Below, in pieces: positions 53,251 through 61,968 of a DNA stretch of 64,000 nucleotides (within the stretch, counting starts at the first letter, position 1; each line of letters starts with the position of its first letter). The notes beneath the pieces were generated by a model, which saw nothing but the letters and a program-made list of their open reading frames with translations, was not told the DNA's origin and did no database searches. The stretch comes from Rhodocyclaceae bacterium (lineage in GTDB: Bacteria > Pseudomonadota > Gammaproteobacteria > Burkholderiales > Rhodocyclaceae), in the NCBI GenBank assembly GCA_030824275.1, contig JAVBXY010000014.1, positions 24,095 to 88,094 on the forward strand, in the 5' to 3' direction. A program made the position numbers and the translations under genes.

Positions 53251-55151
53251 TGTTTGTCCATTCCGAGAATCTCGCAAACCGCCACTTCCTGGTGGCGGCC
53301 CTTAACGGCCAGCGAATGCCGGGCTCCAATGCGCACCCCTGCACCAGCACAGGTAACCGTATCATGGCTGGCGAGGATGTGGCAACCGGTTTCCTTGGTC
53401 TTGCCCTCCAGTCGTGAGGCCACGTTCACCGTGTCGCCAATGGCCGTGTACTCCATGCGCGCCGAGGAACCGATGTTGCCGACCACGGCCTCGCCGGAAT
53501 GCAGGCCGATGCCGATGTCGAAAACCGGCAGCTCGCGATCGGGAAAGCGCGCTTCCATCCACAGGCGAAAATCCGTCGCCACGGCGTATAGCTCAATGGC
53601 CGCACGCAAGGCGCGGCGGGCATGGTCGGGCTGGTCCAGAGGCGCGCCGAACTCGGCCATGATGGCATCGCCGATGAACTTGTCGATGGTGGCGCCCTCC
53701 ACCAGCAGCGCGGCGCAGGCCCGCTCGAAATAGGTGTTGAGCATTTCCACCACTTCCTTGGCGGTCAGCTTTTCGGAAATCGTGGTGAAGTTGCGGATGT
53801 CGGAGAACAACACCGTCACCTGCCGCGCCTGGCCACCCAGCTCGGGCAACTCCGGCGAGGCCAGCAAGGCCGTCACCACCTGGGGTGAGACGTAGCGGCC
53901 GAACATCTGGCCGATGCGCTCCCGTTCGCGCTGCTCGCGGCTCATGCGCAAGAGGGCGAGGCCGACGAGAACGATGATCATGCCCAGATGCAGATGGGCC
54001 ACCGGGAACAATTGGCCCTGCTTGAACAACAGGTAGGCGGCGAAGGCGGCCAGTTGCGCCGCGATCACCACCAGCACCACGGCACGCCAGGCCGACAGGC
54101 GCATGCCGACGAAGGCGATGGCGCCGAGCAGCAGCACGAACACGCCCAACCGCACAGGGGCAGGCGTTTCGTCGATGAAACGGCCGGCGAGCAGGGTCTC
54201 GACGATGTTGGCCTGGATCTCGGGGCCGGTCATCAGTGTGTTGGCGCCGCCGATGCTGGTGGAATAGGGCGTCGGATGCACGTCGTTCATGCCGGCGTAG
54301 CCGGCACCGATCACCACCACCTTGCCGGCCAATGCACGCACCTCTGGGTCTTTCGCCGCATCCGGCGCCAACAGTTTGCGGAAGGAGAGGGCGTGATACG
54401 TGCCGGGCGGGCCGGCGAAGGCGATGGGCATCTCGCGCCGGCCTTCCAGTTCGCGGCCGCCGAATTTCCAGGGCGCCGCCACACCTTGTGCCGTCGCCCG
54501 TGCGGCGGCCAGCGGCGCGAGGGCCATGGGCGGCAGGCCTTCCTTGCGGGCGAATTCGGTATCGGCTTCCGCCAGGGCAAAACGCCGCACGGCGCCGTCG
54601 GCGTCGGAGCGCAAATTGGCCAGGCCGACATGGCGGGTCATGTCCATCTCGGGCAGCGCCAGCAGGTAGTCTGGGCTGGGCAGGATGAAGTCGTTCACCG
54701 TCTCGCCAGCGCCGACTTTTACGCCGGCCAGCAAGACGCTGCCCTGATTGATCTGCTCGCGGAAGGGGCGGTCGTAACTGCGCGAAGCATCGCCGCCCAT
54801 GAGACCGAGTTTCTCGATCCAGCGCTCGGGACTGCCGCTGAAAATGAAGTCGATGGCAATGACTTTCACGCCCGCCTCGCGCAGGGTGGCGACGGCACGG
54901 GCGAAGTGCGGCGTCCAGAAGGACAGCGGTTCGTCCGGCCTCTCGTTGAGCGTCGGGTCGTCGAGCATCACCAGCGCCGTATGATGCGGCGCCTCGCGGG
55001 GGCCGGCGAAACGGTGCCAGAGATCGCTGTAGAGATACTCGATGCGACTGGCGACGCCACTGCGATACACCCCCTCGGCCACCACGGTGGCGAACACGGC
55101 GGCCACCAGTGCCAGCATCCCGATATGACGGCCGATTCCACGCAACTCCAT
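53247..55151 (-). CDS. CHASE2-domain adenylate cyclase
   Basis: A 634-residue membrane protein. One N-terminal helix leads to a large periplasmic CHASE2 sensor (about 35-325) and three further helices (about 335-400). A class III nucleotide cyclase domain (about 440-630) follows. D451 (FSDIRNFT) and D495 (GDAIMAEFG) are metal ligands, K491 (DKFIGD) and the T of EYTAIGDTVN are the adenine-recognising pair, so ATP is the expected substrate. The CHASE2 part contains KVGAGETV (145-152) from a dispersed-element copy. It heads the operon that continues to the caspase-like gene. Confidence 0.92.
   Translation of the reverse strand: MELRGIGRHIGMLALVAAVFATVVAEGVYRSGVASRIEYLYSDLWHRFAGPREAPHHTALVMLDDPTLNERPDEPLSFWTPHFARAVATLREAGVKVIAIDFIFSGSPERWIEKLGLMGGDASRSYDRPFREQINQGSVLLAGVKVGAGETVNDFILPSPDYLLALPEMDMTRHVGLANLRSDADGAVRRFALAEADTEFARKEGLPPMALAPLAAARATAQGVAAPWKFGGRELEGRREMPIAFAGPPGTYHALSFRKLLAPDAAKDPEVRALAGKVVVIGAGYAGMNDVHPTPYSTSIGGANTLMTGPEIQANIVETLLAGRFIDETPAPVRLGVFVLLLGAIAFVGMRLSAWRAVVLVVIAAQLAAFAAYLLFKQGQLFPVAHLHLGMIIVLVGLALLRMSREQRERERIGQMFGRYVSPQVVTALLASPELPELGGQARQVTVLFSDIRNFTTISEKLTAKEVVEMLNTYFERACAALLVEGATIDKFIGDAIMAEFGAPLDQPDHARRALRAAIELYAVATDFRLWMEARFPDRELPVFDIGIGLHSGEAVVGNIGSSARMEYTAIGDTVNVASRLEGKTKETGCHILASHDTVTCAGAGVRIGARHSLAVKGRHQEVAVCEILGMDKQ
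54697..54720 (+). repeat. Dispersed 24-nt element in the CHASE2 cyclase gene
   Basis: One mismatch to consensus (A for the first G). Antisense to the gene and read as KVGAGETV in the periplasmic sensor. Confidence 0.9.
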
Positions 55152-55156
55152 GACAC

Positions 55157-56662
55157 TCAGCCGAGGAAAAGCCGGTAGGCCGGGTTCTTCGATTCGTCCC
55201 AGTACTGGTAGCCCAGGCCCTTGAGGAAGGTACGGAAGTCCTTCATCTCGCCCGGCGGCACTTCCATGCCGACCAGCACGCGGCCGTAATCGGCGCCGTG
55301 GTTGCGGTAATGAAAGAGGCTGATGTTCCAGCCCGCGCTCATGCGGGTGAGGAAGTTCATCAGGGCGCCGGGCCGCTCGGGGAATTCGAAGCGATAGAGC
55401 AGTTCGTTCTTCACTTGCGGCGCGTGGCCGCCGACCAGATGGCGCACGTGCAGCTTGGCCATCTCGTCGTCGGTGAGGTCGATGGCCGGGTAGCCGTTCT
55501 TCTTCAGTTGCTCCACCAGCTTGGGCGCCTCGCCGCCACCGCTGACCTGCACGCCGACGAAGACATGGGCCTCGCCGGCATCGTGGTAGCGGTAGTTGAA
55601 CTCGGTGATGTTGCGGCTGCCGATCAGGGCGAGGAACTTCTTGTAGCTACCAGGCTTCTCTGGCAGGGTCACCGCCAGCACGGCCTCGCGCTGTTCACCG
55701 ACTTCCGCCCGCTCGGCGACGAAGCGCAGGCGGTCGAAGTTGGTGTTGGCGCCGGAGGCCACTGCCACCAGGGTCTTGTCCTTGAGCTTCTTCTTCTTGG
55801 CGTATTCCTTGGCCCCGGCGATGGCCAGGGCGCCGGACGGTTCGAGGATCGAGCGCGTGTCCTCGAACACGTCCTTGATCGCGGCGCAGATGGCGTCGGT
55901 GTCCACCAGCACGATGTCGTCGAGCAGTTCGCGACAGAGGCGGAAGGTTTCCTCGCCGACATATTTGACCGCTGTGCCGTCGGCAAAGAGGCCGACGGTA
56001 TCGAGGCGGACGCGGCGCCCGGCCTTGATCGAGCGGGCCATGGCGTCGGCATCGAAGGTCTCGACGCCAATCACCTTGGTGGCCGGCCGCACGCGCTTGA
56101 TGTAGGCCGCCACACCAGCCGCCAGGCCGCCGCCGCCGATGGCGACGAAAACGGCATCGATGGGATCGGAATGCTGGCGCAGGATCTCCATGCCGATGGT
56201 GCCCTGACCGGCAATGACATCCGGGTCGTCGAAGGGATGGACGAAGGTCAGCTTCTGTTTCTTCTCCAGCACCAGCGCATGGGCGTAGGCAGCGTCGTAG
56301 GAATCGCCGGCCAGCACCACTTCACCGCCACGCTTCCTGACCGCGTCGATCTTGATCGCCGGCGTCGTCGTCGGCATCACGATCACGGCACGGATGCCGA
56401 GCTTCTTTGCCGACAGCGCCACACCCTGGGCGTGGTTGCCGGCGGAGGCGCAGATCACGCCGCGCTTGCGCTGGGCCGGGGTGAGATGGGCGATCTTGTT
56501 GTAGGCGCCGCGCAGCTTGAAGCTGAACACGGGCTGCATGTCCTCGCGCTTGAACCAGATGCGGTTGCCGACACGGGCGGACAGATTGGAGGCCAGCTCC
56601 AGGGGCGTTTCGACGGCGACGTCGTAGACGCGGGCGTTGAGTATTTTTTCGAGATAGTCCAT
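55157..56662 (-). CDS. ilvA: Threonine ammonia-lyase (biosynthetic threonine deaminase)
   Basis: ATG 56662 gives 501 residues. The catalytic domain has FSFKLRGAYNK (PLP Lys49), ASAGNHAQGVALSA and GGGGLAAGVAAYIK. The C-terminal ~170 residues are two ACT-like regulatory subdomains (REAVLAVTLPEKPGSYKKFL and LYRFEFPERPGALMNFL) that bind isoleucine and valine. It converts threonine to 2-oxobutyrate, the first step to isoleucine. It is divergent from yqaA. A TTG nine bases upstream is a less likely start. Confidence 0.95.
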   Translation of the reverse strand: MDYLEKILNARVYDVAVETPLELASNLSARVGNRIWFKREDMQPVFSFKLRGAYNKIAHLTPAQRKRGVICASAGNHAQGVALSAKKLGIRAVIVMPTTTPAIKIDAVRKRGGEVVLAGDSYDAAYAHALVLEKKQKLTFVHPFDDPDVIAGQGTIGMEILRQHSDPIDAVFVAIGGGGLAAGVAAYIKRVRPATKVIGVETFDADAMARSIKAGRRVRLDTVGLFADGTAVKYVGEETFRLCRELLDDIVLVDTDAICAAIKDVFEDTRSILEPSGALAIAGAKEYAKKKKLKDKTLVAVASGANTNFDRLRFVAERAEVGEQREAVLAVTLPEKPGSYKKFLALIGSRNITEFNYRYHDAGEAHVFVGVQVSGGGEAPKLVEQLKKNGYPAIDLTDDEMAKLHVRHLVGGHAPQVKNELLYRFEFPERPGALMNFLTRMSAGWNISLFHYRNHGADYGRVLVGMEVPPGEMKDFRTFLKGLGYQYWDESKNPAYRLFLG

Positions 56663-56686
56663 AGGGGTCAAAGGGTAACATGGGGC

Positions 56687-57100
56687 ATGGATTTCCTATT
56701 CACCGCCCAGGCCGGCCTGGCGGGTCTTTTCCTCGCCAGTTTCCTGTCCGCCACCCTGTTGCCCGGCGGTTCGGAAGCAGTGCTCTTCGCCGTACTGAAA
56801 CTGCATCCGGAACAGACACTACCCGCCCTGTTGCTGGTGACGCTGGGCAACACACTGGGCGGCATGCTCACCTATTACATGGGACATCTGCTACCGCAAC
56901 ATCTGGCGCCGGAAAAGTCGGCGATGGTGAGACGGCGGGGGCCGCCGATATTGCTGCTGGCCTGGACGCCAATCCTCGGCGATGCCCTCTGCGCGGCGGC
57001 CGGCTGGCTACGATTGGCACCCTGGCCGTGCGCCCTGTGGATGGCACTGGGCAAGGGCGCGCGCTATGGGGTCGTTGTCGCCGGAATGTCGGTCTTCTGA
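56687..57100 (+). CDS. YqaA/DedA-like small inner-membrane protein
   Basis: The 137-residue membrane protein matches the YqaA group of the DedA/VTT family: FLASFLSATLLPGGSEAVLFAVL near the N-terminus and LLLAWTPILGDALCAAAGWLRL in the second half. It probably has three or four helices plus re-entrant loops. Residues 76-83 (KSAMVRRR) are encoded by a dispersed-element copy, in a loop where relatives have a comparable arginine-rich stretch. The last 37 bp overlap the convergent MATE gene. Confidence 0.85.
   Translation: MDFLFTAQAGLAGLFLASFLSATLLPGGSEAVLFAVLKLHPEQTLPALLLVTLGNTLGGMLTYYMGHLLPQHLAPEKSAMVRRRGPPILLLAWTPILGDALCAAAGWLRLAPWPCALWMALGKGARYGVVVAGMSVF
56913..56936 (-). repeat. Dispersed 24-nt element in yqaA
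   Basis: Matches at 22 of 24 positions, reverse orientation relative to the gene, read as KSAMVRR in a frame not used by other copies. It falls in an extramembrane loop. Confidence 0.78.
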
Positions 57101-58422
57101 GCAGATATTCCCAGGAAATACACCGTCACTCCTGTTGCTGCCAGTGCGATGCTCGCCACGGCCGCGATCCAGAATCCCGCCGCGCCACGTGGCGGACCCA
57201 AAACGTCGGTGAGGCCCAGCAGGTAACCACCGCCGAGACCGACGCCCCACAGCGCCACGGCGTAGATCAGCATCGGCGCCATGGACTTCTTGTAGGCACG
57301 CAGCACCTGGGCCATCACGGCTTGCACGGCATCGGCAGCGTGATAGAGCGCGACGATCAATAGCAAGGGTACGGCCAACGCCGCCACTTCGGCATTCGTG
57401 GTGTAGGCCCGCGCCAACGGCTCTGCGCCAAAGCCGATGATCGCGCCCAGTCCGGCACCGCCACCGACGCCAACGGCCAGGCCGAGCAGGCCGGCATGCC
57501 TTGCCCGTCTTCGGTCGCCGGCACCCAGGGACTGCCCAACCAAGACACCCGTGGCATTGCCTAGGGCCATCGGCACCATGAAGCTGAAGATGGCGACGCT
57601 GGCGGCGATCTGGTGCGCCGCTGAGGTTTCGGCGCCCAATCGGGCAATAAACAGGGCCATGAAGGTGAAGGCCGTTACATCGACGAGAAAGGTCGCGCCG
57701 GTAGGCAGGCCGTGTCGCAGCAATTCGAGCAGCGGCGCGGCGCGCGGCCATTCGAACCGCGAGAAAACGCCGTAGGACGCATAGGTTTGCTCGCGTCGAC
57801 ACCATAGCCACGCGGTGATGGCGATGGTCCACGAAATCACGGCGGAGGACCAGCCGCAACCGGCACCACCCATGGCCGGCAGGCCGAAATGTCCGTACAT
57901 GAAGACCCAGTTGAGGGGCACCTTGAGCAGCAGGCCGGCCAGGTTGAGCATCATCACCGGGCGCGGCCGGCCGATGCCAGTGGTGAAACCGTAGAAGACG
58001 CGGAAGAAGAGGATGCCGGGCACAGCCCAGGCGACGCCGCCCAGATAGACGCGAACCTTGGCTTCCACCGCTGGGGACAGTTGCGACAACTGGAGAAAGG
58101 GTTCGGGATGCCGTAGCACCAGCATCGCCACCAGCGACAGGGCGAAGGCCAGCCAAGCGCTTTGCCGCACGTCGGCACCGATCTCGGCGAAACGTTTTGC
58201 GCCGTGATGATGGGCGACGATGGGGGTAAGCGCCAACAATACGCCCATGGCGGTGACGAAGACAGAGGCGTAAATGCTGGCGCCGATGCCGACGGCAGCA
58301 AGATCTTCCGGCGAGAGCCGGCCGGCCATCAAGGTGTCGATGACGCCGCTGCCCATCACCGCCGCCTGGGCGATCAGAACCGGCCAGGCGAGGTGAAACA
58401 GGGAGCGGGCGATGCCGGCCAT
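57064..58422 (-). CDS. MATE-family multidrug/cation antiporter
   Basis: A 452-residue membrane transporter of about 12 helices. The two halves of the MATE fold are visible, with LAWPVLIAQAAVMGSGVIDTLMAG and MLNLAGLLLKVPLNWVF in the first and GLPTGATFLVDVTAFTFMALFIARLGA in the second, all typical of NorM/YdhE-type transporters. These use Na+ or H+ gradients to export cationic drugs. The tail converges on and overlaps yqaA by 37 nt. Confidence 0.92.
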   Translation of the reverse strand: MAGIARSLFHLAWPVLIAQAAVMGSGVIDTLMAGRLSPEDLAAVGIGASIYASVFVTAMGVLLALTPIVAHHHGAKRFAEIGADVRQSAWLAFALSLVAMLVLRHPEPFLQLSQLSPAVEAKVRVYLGGVAWAVPGILFFRVFYGFTTGIGRPRPVMMLNLAGLLLKVPLNWVFMYGHFGLPAMGGAGCGWSSAVISWTIAITAWLWCRREQTYASYGVFSRFEWPRAAPLLELLRHGLPTGATFLVDVTAFTFMALFIARLGAETSAAHQIAASVAIFSFMVPMALGNATGVLVGQSLGAGDRRRARHAGLLGLAVGVGGGAGLGAIIGFGAEPLARAYTTNAEVAALAVPLLLIVALYHAADAVQAVMAQVLRAYKKSMAPMLIYAVALWGVGLGGGYLLGLTDVLGPPRGAAGFWIAAVASIALAATGVTVYFLGISAQKTDIPATTTP

Positions 58423-58481
58423 GGCTAGCGGCCGCTAGTCATGTCGGCGCCGCGCAAATACCACGCAATTGCCGCGCAGTT

Positions 58482-58505
58482 GCCGTGTCGCCAGCGCCGA
58501 CTTTT
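58482..58505 (+). repeat. Dispersed 24-nt element between MATE and dsbC genes
   Basis: One mismatch to consensus (G for C). It lies in the ~90-bp spacer upstream of the MATE gene and downstream of the dsbC stop. Intergenic copies like this may contribute a T-run on the plus strand. Confidence 0.88.
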
Positions 58506-58516
58506 TACGCCGATAT

Positions 58517-59191
58517 TCAGCTACCGGCGAAACGCTTCTCGATTTCCGCCGCCGGGATGTAGCCCCCGACGCGTTCACCGGACGGGAAGAAAATCGCTGG
58601 CGTGCCATTGATACGCAGCTTGCGGCCCAATTGCATGGACTTCTCCAGTCCGGCTGTGTCGCATTTGGCCGCTGCTGCCGGCGGCGTCGCGCCGCTGACC
58701 ATCCAGTCGTTCCACGCCTTGGCCTTGTCGGCCGCGCACCAGATAGCTTTCGACTTGTCGTAGGAATCGTCGGAGAGGATGGGGAAGAGGAAGGTATAGA
58801 CGGTGACGTCCTTCACTTTCACCAGGTCCTTCGCCAGCTTCTTGCAATAGCCGCAGTTCGGATCTTCGAACGTCACCACCACGTTCTTGCCGGAGCCACG
58901 CACCTGCTTCACGGCCAGCTCCAGCGGCAGCGAATTGAACTGGCGCTCGGCGGTCAGGTTCTTGCCGCTTTTCAGTTCCAGCAGATTGCCGAAGATCAGG
59001 TGCGTGCCCTTGTCATCAGCGTAGAAAATCTGGCCGTCGACGGTCACTTCCCACATCCCGGCAATCGGCGCCTTGACCATTTTTTCGATCTTGCCGACCT
59101 TGCCTTCGACGGCTTTTTTCACATCGGCTTCATCGGCCAACACGGCAGTGGAAGCCAGGATCAGGCTGGCGGCAACAATCAGGTTCTTCAT
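58517..59191 (-). CDS. dsbC: Thiol:disulfide interchange protein DsbC
   Basis: The 224-residue periplasmic disulfide isomerase has a signal peptide (cleaved near VLADE, residue 20), an N-terminal dimerisation domain, and a thioredoxin domain with active site CGYC (C113, C116). A second cysteine pair occurs further on (IWCAAD, KCDTAG), as in E. coli DsbC, and the cis-proline loop is GTPAIFFPSG. It is kept reduced by DsbD. It follows the UbiH-type gene by 18 nt on the same strand. Confidence 0.94.
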   Translation of the reverse strand: MKNLIVAASLILASTAVLADEADVKKAVEGKVGKIEKMVKAPIAGMWEVTVDGQIFYADDKGTHLIFGNLLELKSGKNLTAERQFNSLPLELAVKQVRGSGKNVVVTFEDPNCGYCKKLAKDLVKVKDVTVYTFLFPILSDDSYDKSKAIWCAADKAKAWNDWMVSGATPPAAAAKCDTAGLEKSMQLGRKLRINGTPAIFFPSGERVGGYIPAAEIEKRFAGS

Positions 59192-59209
59192 AAAGTCTCC
59201 AGGGGAAAA

Positions 59210-60367
59210 TCAGGACGCCAGGGCGTAGCGGACCAAAGTGTCCTTTACGACCGGCAAAGTGTTCGTGAGGTTCAATCCAAAATTGCGCAGGGGTCGCAGC
59301 CAGCCCGCTTCCGGGCGGAACAGGCGTTGCAGGCTGTCGGTCACGGTTTGCAGGGCAACCACCTCCTCCTTGCGCGCCCGCTCGTAGCGGCGCAGCAGGG
59401 CCAGGTCGCCGCAATCCACATGCCCCGGCTTGCCGGCCAGCACCGTCGCCAGCATCTGGGCATCCTGGAAGCCGAGATTGATGCCATGACCGGACAGCGG
59501 ATGGATCGCATGGGCGGCATCGCCGATCAAGGCCAGTCGCGGCGCCACCGCGTGCGGCGCGCGCATCAGGCGCAACGGGAAGCCCGCTGCCGGGGTAATC
59601 AGTTCGAACTGACCCAGCCGATGACCGCCGGCCTCGGCAACCCGGGCACAAAGCACCGCCGGGTCGAGGCTCACCAGCTCACGCCCATGGGCCTCTGGGG
59701 TGGACCAGACCATGGACATCCGGTTACCGGGCAGCGGCAGCCAGGCCAGGATGCCGTCCTCGCGAAACCACTGGAAGGCCGTGCCCCGATGCGGTAGCTC
59801 GGTAGTGAAATTGGCCACTACGCCATGCTGGCCGTAAGGCGAGAAGTTAACCTCGATGCCGGCCGCAGCCCGCGTCCAGGAATCCGCGCCATCGGCCGCC
59901 ACCACCAGCCGCGCGGACAGGCAGCGGCCATCGTCGAGGGTCAGCCGCGCCGCATCGGCATCGAAAGCCAGCGCCTGCGGTCGGGCCGGGCACAGCAGGG
60001 TGACGTTGCCCTGGCGGCGCACCGTCTCCCACAGCTCACGCTGCATCAGGGACGACTCGAGTATCCAGGCCAGTTCGCCCACGCCGCTGTCGTAGGCCGA
60101 GAAATCCAGCCGCCCGCCGGCATCGCCACAAACCTCCATGGCCCGCACCGGCTCCATCCGCGCCGGATCGAGGTGAGCCCAGATGCCAGCAGACTCAAGA
60201 AAGCGGGCGTTGGCCGGGCTAATCGCATAGATGCGGGCATCCCAGCCCTCCGGCGTCACCGGCGCCCGCCCCTCGACCAGGGCCACCGATAGCGAGGAAC
60301 GGCGCAAGGCAGCAGCCAGGGCCAGGCCCGCCAAACCACCACCAACGATGACCACATCGAAATCCAT
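59210..60367 (-). CDS. UbiH/UbiF/VisC-family FAD-dependent hydroxylase
   Basis: The 385-residue flavoprotein monooxygenase has the FAD start VVIVGGGLAGLALAAAL, the family segment DARIYAISPANARFLESAG, DGADSWTRAAAG and the second FAD motif LIGDAAHAIHPLSGHGINLGFQDA. The family hydroxylates the ubiquinone ring, but the position (C4, C5 or C6) cannot be chosen from sequence alone. It is the first gene of the leftward unit leading to dsbC and stands beside the tRNA-Met gene. Confidence 0.9.
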   Translation of the reverse strand: MDFDVVIVGGGLAGLALAAALRRSSLSVALVEGRAPVTPEGWDARIYAISPANARFLESAGIWAHLDPARMEPVRAMEVCGDAGGRLDFSAYDSGVGELAWILESSLMQRELWETVRRQGNVTLLCPARPQALAFDADAARLTLDDGRCLSARLVVAADGADSWTRAAAGIEVNFSPYGQHGVVANFTTELPHRGTAFQWFREDGILAWLPLPGNRMSMVWSTPEAHGRELVSLDPAVLCARVAEAGGHRLGQFELITPAAGFPLRLMRAPHAVAPRLALIGDAAHAIHPLSGHGINLGFQDAQMLATVLAGKPGHVDCGDLALLRRYERARKEEVVALQTVTDSLQRLFRPEAGWLRPLRNFGLNLTNTLPVVKDTLVRYALAS

Positions 60368-60440
60368 CCCGCGATTGTCGCTTGCCTTGCCTTGCTTGAC
60401 AAGGCAAGCACGGGGCGGGGATAATTCCGCCCCTTTGCAC

Positions 60441-60517
60441 GGTGATGTAGCTCAGCTGGTTAGAGCGACGGATTCATAATCCGTAGGTCGAGGGTTCAAG
60501 TCCCCCCATCACCACCA
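60441..60517 (+). tRNA. tRNA-Met (anticodon CAT)
   Basis: A 77-nt cloverleaf: the acceptor strands GGTGATG and CATCACC pair, and the D-arm GCTCAGCTGGTTAGAGC is followed by an anticodon stem ACGGA/TCCGT enclosing CAT at 60475-60477. The T-arm is AGGGTTCAAGTCCCCC (loop TTCAAGT), and CCA is encoded. It is most likely the elongator Met tRNA. A tRNA-Ile2 (CAT modified to lysidine) cannot be ruled out by eye. Confidence 0.93.
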
Positions 60518-60534
60518 GTATTACCAAGCAGTTA

Positions 60535-60565
60535 GGCCAACCCTCCGGGGTTGGCCTTTTTGTTT
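60535..60565 (+). terminator. Rho-independent terminator of the tRNA-Met transcript
   Basis: GGCCAACCC (60535-60543) pairs with GGGTTGGCC within 60547-60556 around a short loop and is followed by TTTTTGTTTTT. Confidence 0.9.
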
Positions 60566-60573
60566 TTCGATGT

Positions 60574-60593
60574 CATGTAGGCGCCATGTAGGC
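60574..60593. repeat. Tandem 9-bp direct repeat at the left end of the island
   Basis: CATGTAGGC occurs at 60574-60582 and again at 60585-60593, one helical turn apart. It lies just after the tRNA terminator, where recombinase or excisionase sites are common. It might be an integrase arm site or simply a short tandem. Confidence 0.35.
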
Positions 60594-60685
60594 ATTTAGT
60601 TGCAATGGCAATCCAAGTCGATCAATCGGCAGGGGTGCCTGGTCCACTATTATTCAAAAATAGCGGATAGCAAATCGACACTGCC

Positions 60686-61732
60686 ATGAAAAACATAACC
60701 CCAGAAGACAAGCGCATTGCGGTACTCGCTGCGGAGTTTGACAAAGAGCGTGAGCAAAATCCCTACGTCACGCTACAAGCCGTGATTGACGCCATTGCAC
60801 TACACGTTGAGATAAGTACGAGCGAGTTGGAACAATATGCATGGCCCCCCCTGGTCAATATGCGCAAGATCGACCCCATGCTTACAGAAGAAAAGAAAGC
60901 CAATACCAACCAGCTTCGCCGCTTCCTTCAGTATTCGCGCGCTGCTCGCCGACTGCACAAGCTATTCGTTGAGGATGCAACTGAAATCAAATGGTATGAC
61001 TTTAACCATGAGTCCACTAACATCATTGCCACTAATGAGGCAAAGGACAGAGGCTTGAAGTCACTGGCATCAGCAGCGGGAGCGGAGCGACAGTTCTGCC
61101 GAGCGTGGGAAAAGGCAGAAGCGCGTCTCAGGCTAGCGCAACAATCTCAATCTATTGTAATAGCCCACCCTGCTCATGAATTACATAAAGAGCCAGAAAC
61201 AGAATTGATCGGCTTTAATTATTTCGATGTGGTGAATGAGCTCGACACTTACGAAATCACCCACGACCAGCCCTATCGATCGCTTACTTATCCAAACTGG
61301 CGATCAGATTTTGAGCAACCGGTTCCACAGATAACCAGGGGCACGAAAACGCCTCCTGATGGCATCGATCGCTTTCCCAACACTAAGGAAATAGTTGTCG
61401 CGATTGATGGCTTATTAGGAAAAACCAAATCGCAGTGGCGAAACATGCTGAAGTCGCCCAAAGAAGGAACTTGGCTCGATAAAGCACGTGTTCAATCAGG
61501 GGGGCCGGGAACAGATGGCGCGACGTGGGATCCATTGGACATCGCCCAAACGCTCTTTGCGGGGGTTACCGTCGAGACAGACAGGGGCGGTGGGCGAGAC
61601 AATTCCACTCCTCGATACGTTACAAAAAAGGAAGATCTCGACACATTGGATAAGGTTTTCGCCGAAAAACTTCCAGAATGGAAGTCAGCTTGGGATGACA
61701 GACGTGCCAGCTTGGAGTCCTACATCACCTAG
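60686..61732 (+). CDS. Hypothetical protein at the island entrance
   Basis: The 348-residue soluble protein is not recognised. It has an acidic/charged helical N-terminal half, for example KKANTNQLRRFLQYSRAARRLHKLF, and no signal peptide or membrane helix. The C-terminal half includes GGPGTDGATWDPLDIAQTLFAG, which recalls loop regions in mobile-element proteins, but no motif is diagnostic. Codon use and composition are less GC-rich than in the chromosomal genes. It has its own terminator and no partner of known function next to it. Confidence 0.75.
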   Translation: MKNITPEDKRIAVLAAEFDKEREQNPYVTLQAVIDAIALHVEISTSELEQYAWPPLVNMRKIDPMLTEEKKANTNQLRRFLQYSRAARRLHKLFVEDATEIKWYDFNHESTNIIATNEAKDRGLKSLASAAGAERQFCRAWEKAEARLRLAQQSQSIVIAHPAHELHKEPETELIGFNYFDVVNELDTYEITHDQPYRSLTYPNWRSDFEQPVPQITRGTKTPPDGIDRFPNTKEIVVAIDGLLGKTKSQWRNMLKSPKEGTWLDKARVQSGGPGTDGATWDPLDIAQTLFAGVTVETDRGGGRDNSTPRYVTKKEDLDTLDKVFAEKLPEWKSAWDDRRASLESYIT

Positions 61733-61789
61733 TGACGACACGTAATCGTATCGACGCCGGTATCTATCTATCGACATTCCTTTCCATCT

Positions 61790-61815
61790 AAATGCGCCCA
61801 TTACCGGGCGCATTT
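61790..61815 (+). terminator. Hairpin after the hypothetical island gene
   Basis: A perfect 10-bp stem, AAATGCGCCC (61790-61799) and GGGCGCATTT (61806-61815), encloses ATTACC about 58 bp after the stop. It has a modest T-run and is likely a terminator. Confidence 0.6.
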
Positions 61816-61968
61816 CAGTGAGAAGTTAAGCGATCCGTCCAAAACCCTTGTGGCTAGGACGCACAAACTGGAACGGTCCGGGGCATTTGGGACGCATTAT
61901 CAAATTGTGACGTTGGCTAACTCATGCCTGGACGCAGGCAATTTCGACAACGTCTCAAGGAGTAATCA

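Noticed and set aside
55298..56686. N-terminal extension of the yqaA frame by more than 460 codons
   Set aside because: It is antisense to ilvA and starts far from any SD. The YqaA family begins at ATG 56687.
61201..61733. Possible integrase or toxin-antitoxin pair in the island start
   Set aside because: No tyrosine recombinase catalytic set (R-H-x-x-R-Y) and no small overlapping pair were visible.
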